A stretch of 64,000 nucleotides of DNA from Pseudolabrys sp035718275 (GTDB taxonomy: Bacteria; Pseudomonadota; Alphaproteobacteria; Rhizobiales; Xanthobacteraceae), in the NCBI GenBank assembly GCA_035718275.1, contig DASTHI010000010.1:124001-188000 (forward strand). The letters run 5' to 3'. Under the pieces are notes generated by a model. The model was not told the origin of the DNA, did no database searches, and saw nothing but the letters and a program-made list of their open reading frames with translations. The translations under genes and the position numbers were made by a program. Below are positions 61,560 through 64,000 of this stretch, piece by piece; within the stretch, counting starts at the first letter, position 1, and every line of letters starts with the position of its first letter.

Positions 61560-62762
61560 CTAGCAGCGGCTTTCGGCCCACGCCGGCTTGCGCATCGTCA
61601 GCAGCGGACCATAGAGCAGGACAAACAGAACGAACGCTGCGGTCCATGCAAAGCCTGCGAATTCAAGCAGATCGACCGAACCCATAAAGGCCGCCGCAAT
61701 ACGAACGAGTGCAGCGGCGACCAGCAAGCCGTACATGGCTTGGGTGGCGCGACCGGCCTGCAGCGGTTGTCCCGTATGGCCGAGTGTCGCGCGCGTCATA
61801 ACCGCCATCGTCATTATGCCAATCGCGCCGACGGTCCAGGCGTGAATGCCGGCTGTTGCGGGTATCATCGGAAAGAATACCGCCGCTCCAACAAGCAGGA
61901 AGCCGACTGGCACGAACGCATAGCCGATGTGGAGCACCAGAACGAGACGATCCGCGATGGTGCGATCACCTGCCCAGCGACCCAAGCGGATTGCCTGCAG
62001 GCATCCTGCAAGACCGAAAAGCGCGCCGGTGATCAAGTGGACTGGCGCGGCAACCCAAACGACCAGCGCAAGTGCGCTGGTGCCGACGGTCACCATATCG
62101 AATCGCGAGAAAGGAATTGGCAGACGACCCGGATTATTGCGCACAAGCCAGTTGTTGGTGAAGCTTGGCACGATGCGTCCACCGATGAGCGAGATGAGCA
62201 GTATGACAGCGGCGATCGCAATCCGCGTTCCATAAGTTGCCGTGCCGTCAAGCAATACCTCGGCGTGGAAGACGACATTGCCTGTGATCAGTAGAAGAAG
62301 GACGAGCAAAACGCGCAGATTGCGCCAGTTCTTTCCGGCGATGATTTCACGTGCTGCAACGGCCGCAAGCACGGCGAGAAAAGCCGTATCGATGATGGCC
62401 GCGGCGAGTCCTCCGATGCTTCCGGACATGAGGATCGAGACCCGCCCCGAAAGCCACAGTAAGGCAAGCCCCGCAAGTGGCCATCCACTGACTGGTAGTC
62501 GGCCTGTCCAGTTCGGAATTGCGGTGAGCAGAAAACCGGCGACGCTCGCGGTAACGTAGCCGTACAGCATTTCATGGATGTGCCAGTCGAGCGGCGTAAA
62601 ATGGGTCGGCAGAGTTAGCAGGCCCATATATTGGGGCAGCCAGAAGACTATTCCAAAGCCCGCCCACAACCCGGCAACCAGGAAGAACGGCCGGAAGCCA
62701 TAGGAGAATAGAGCCGGGCCGGCGTAATCGCGGCGGCGCCGAAGTGCGGCGGGCATCGACAT
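61560..62762 (-). CDS. nnrS: NnrS-family heme/copper membrane protein
   Basis: A 400-residue protein with about twelve spans. FSYGFRPFFLVAGLWAGF and the conserved His of LDWHIHEMLYGYVTASVAGF are NnrS signatures; HIGYAFVPVGFLL and HAWTVGAIGIMTMAVMTR hold further conserved His residues. NnrS proteins relieve nitrosative stress and accompany denitrification, where they are under FNR/NNR-type control. A matching box lies 63 nt upstream. No nir/nor gene is in this window. Confidence 0.93.
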   Translation of the reverse strand: MSMPAALRRRRDYAGPALFSYGFRPFFLVAGLWAGFGIVFWLPQYMGLLTLPTHFTPLDWHIHEMLYGYVTASVAGFLLTAIPNWTGRLPVSGWPLAGLALLWLSGRVSILMSGSIGGLAAAIIDTAFLAVLAAVAAREIIAGKNWRNLRVLLVLLLLITGNVVFHAEVLLDGTATYGTRIAIAAVILLISLIGGRIVPSFTNNWLVRNNPGRLPIPFSRFDMVTVGTSALALVVWVAAPVHLITGALFGLAGCLQAIRLGRWAGDRTIADRLVLVLHIGYAFVPVGFLLVGAAVFFPMIPATAGIHAWTVGAIGIMTMAVMTRATLGHTGQPLQAGRATQAMYGLLVAAALVRIAAAFMGSVDLLEFAGFAWTAAFVLFVLLYGPLLTMRKPAWAESRC

Positions 62763-62824
62763 TCATGAACCTCTACGCTCGCATTGTTTTCGCACCGGTT
62801 TCGCACACGACGAATTGCCGGCGA

Positions 62825-62838
62825 TTGATCTAAATCAG
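62825..62838 (-). promoter_or_regulatory. FixK/FNR/NNR-type box upstream of nnrS
   Basis: TTGATCTAAATCAG differs by one base from TTGAT-N4-ATCAA. Its centre is about 69 nt before the nnrS ATG, leaving a leader of about 28 nt with an AGAGG ribosome site if a class II promoter is used. Control by FixK, FNR or an NO-responsive relative is the expected mode for nnrS. Confidence 0.8.
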
Positions 62839-62867
62839 AGGTAGAGGCAGGAACTCCACCACGCAAG

Positions 62868-63476
62868 TCAGCTCATCGCGCTGTGATGCCAAAGAGGAAC
62901 GTAGCCCCTTTCAAGCACGCGCAGGATCGATGGCGGAGTGAGTACGTCCACGACACCGGTTTCTGGATTTCGGTTTACCATGGAATATCCAGCCGGCGTC
63001 CATCGGAGCAGGCGCTTGCAAAGAACGGCGTAGGCTGTGCCCTCAAGCGCTATCATCGCCCCATCTGGCAGCGCGTCGACCCTGGACCTGTGCGTGCGTT
63101 TGAGTTTTCCGGCAAGGCGCTCGATATGAAGCACCTCGTCCATGCCCGCAGCCCACGCGCGGTGCGCTTCACCCGAAAACAGCGCGGCGAAATGTTCGGC
63201 ATCCTTGTGCCGGCATTCGAAGCAAGGCCTGTGACCCGCCGCCAGCGCAGTTACTTCATCGAGAAAAAAGAGCTCAGTGTAGCCTCGGCCCCACACCTGG
63301 CGATGACGCCCGTTGAACTCGAGCTTGCAGCAAATCCACGCCCGTGTGACCCAACGCCGATCGGATAGCCGGCATCCCAGATCGTGCAATCGCCCACCGC
63401 GATTGCCCATCAGCGTTCCGCGTTCGCTAGTCGCAAATAAGTCCCCGAACGGGGAAACCCGGTTAGGAAGAGGCAT
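62868..63476 (-). CDS. Conserved protein with a CxxC motif, unknown function
   Basis: A 202-residue soluble basic protein. The most striking part is FLDEVTALAAGHRPCFECRH (about residues 71-90), with C85 and C88; its wording recalls the second half of the Ada zinc-binding domain (AEAAGFRPCxxC), and an earlier Cys pair at 49-50 could complete a zinc site. Other parts (GYSMVNRNPETGVVDVLTPPS) are unfamiliar. It lies 105 nt upstream of nnrS on the same strand, with the FixK box between. I recall homologues in related Rhizobiales only as hypothetical proteins. Confidence 0.7.
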   Translation of the reverse strand: MPLPNRVSPFGDLFATSERGTLMGNRGGRLHDLGCRLSDRRWVTRAWICCKLEFNGRHRQVWGRGYTELFFLDEVTALAAGHRPCFECRHKDAEHFAALFSGEAHRAWAAGMDEVLHIERLAGKLKRTHRSRVDALPDGAMIALEGTAYAVLCKRLLRWTPAGYSMVNRNPETGVVDVLTPPSILRVLERGYVPLWHHSAMS

Positions 63477-63587
63477 TTGCTCACCCGTCGGCTCCCCAGT
63501 CAGACGGTCCGCAATCCTCCGGCAAGAGGATGTGCGCCCTCGGCAAAGGCGACTAGCGGCTGGGCAGAAGCGCCTTGCCGCGCTTCT

Positions 63588-64000
63588 TCAAGCCTGCGGC
63601 TGTGGGGCAACCTCGCCGGTCGGCGGTTCCGGCCGAGGGCGAGCCTTGCCGGCCGGCGGCACGGCGGAGGAGCGCGGGGTGCTCGGCTCAATCACTGATT
63701 CGCGAACCGGTCGCTTGCCTTCGAGCAGATCCTTGATCTCCTCTCCGGTCAGCGTCTCGAATTCGATCAGGCCTTTCGCGAGCACTTCGAGATCCGCCCG
63801 TTTGTCGGTCAGGATCTGCGTGGCTTCGGCGTACCCTGCTTCGACTAGACGACGGATTTCAGCGTCGATCTTGCGCGAGGTCTCCTCGGAGATGTTCTGC
63901 TGACGCGATACCTGATAGCCGAGAAAAACTTCGTCCTGATTTTCGCCATAGGCCACTGTGCCGAGTTCGTCGGAGAGGCCCCATCGCGTCACCATCATGC
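63588..64000 (-). CDS. ftsH: FtsH ATP-dependent zinc metalloprotease, C-terminal part
   Basis: The last 137 codons or so of ftsH; the ATPase and zinc site lie outside the window. MVTRWGLSDELGTVAYGENQ, then QNISEETSRKIDAEIRRLV and FETLTGEEIKDLLEGK form the typical peptidase C terminus. A Pro-rich tail (about the last 35 residues, PPAGKARPRPEPPTGE) is common in alphaproteobacteria. FtsH is an inner-membrane quality-control protease and degrades LpxC and sigma-32 in other bacteria. Confidence 0.97.
   Translation of the reverse strand, partial: MMVTRWGLSDELGTVAYGENQDEVFLGYQVSRQQNISEETSRKIDAEIRRLVEAGYAEATQILTDKRADLEVLAKGLIEFETLTGEEIKDLLEGKRPVRESVIEPSTPRSSAVPPAGKARPRPEPPTGEVAPQPQA

Overview
The window reads as a chromosomal segment of an alphaproteobacterium of the order Hyphomicrobiales (Rhizobiales), close to the Bradyrhizobium / Rhodopseudomonas / Xanthobacteraceae group. 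This rests on recalled family resemblance and gene order (M16 peptidase - exported protein - lspA - ileS - ribF; hisS/hisZ/hisG; CIRCE-groES-groEL; TRAP operons; an NBD-containing SbmA/BacA relative), on high GC content and on FixK/FNR-type boxes. No database search was possible. I found no rRNA, tRNA, CRISPR array, insertion sequence or phage gene. Coding density is high, with many 4-nt start/stop overlaps.

Layout. 1-8970: housekeeping and signalling on the minus strand (M16 peptidase fragment, exported protein, lspA, ileS, ribF, HAD hydrolase, EAL-domain protein), with a lone CheY-like receiver on plus. 9151-13620: a GT39-type membrane glycosyltransferase converging on a three-gene ABC export operon (adaptor, FtsX-like permease, ATPase). 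13717-21904: omega-aminotransferase, hisS, hisZ-hisG, an MFS carrier and threonine synthase. 21918-25932: GtrA, polyprenyl-phosphate glycosyltransferase, ChbG/HpnK-type deacetylase, DUF2076 protein and L,D-transpeptidase, an envelope-directed set. 26097-26673: a decayed CheZ-like gene. 26670-32461: MFS carrier, lipoprotein, groESL behind a CIRCE operator, a CDF metal carrier, and a META-domain protein coupled to an amidase.

33813-41353 holds two complete TRAP transporters in tandem on the minus strand (dctP-dctQ-dctM twice). Both have an inverted repeat between dctP and dctQ. One DctM has an insertion of about 130 residues with two extra membrane spans. The other DctQ is fused to an N-terminal TM2 domain and a long helical linker. 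They are followed by a BclA/SbmA-like ABC transporter and a TorF-type porin. Farther on lies glcD-glcE-glcF with a ketopantoate-reductase-like gene. Together these suggest uptake and redox interconversion of 2-hydroxy/2-oxo acids, which is an inference.

50343-62838 looks like a low-oxygen/stress region: soluble cytochrome c, universal stress protein, GNAT acetyltransferase, a co-directional array (small conserved protein, glucose dehydrogenase, GH15 glucosidase, NIPSNAP protein, TPP enzyme, TetR regulator), an APH-like/AAA kinase fusion, an MFS carrier and NnrS. FixK/FNR-type palindromes precede the stress protein, the small conserved protein and nnrS. The window ends in the 3' part of ftsH.
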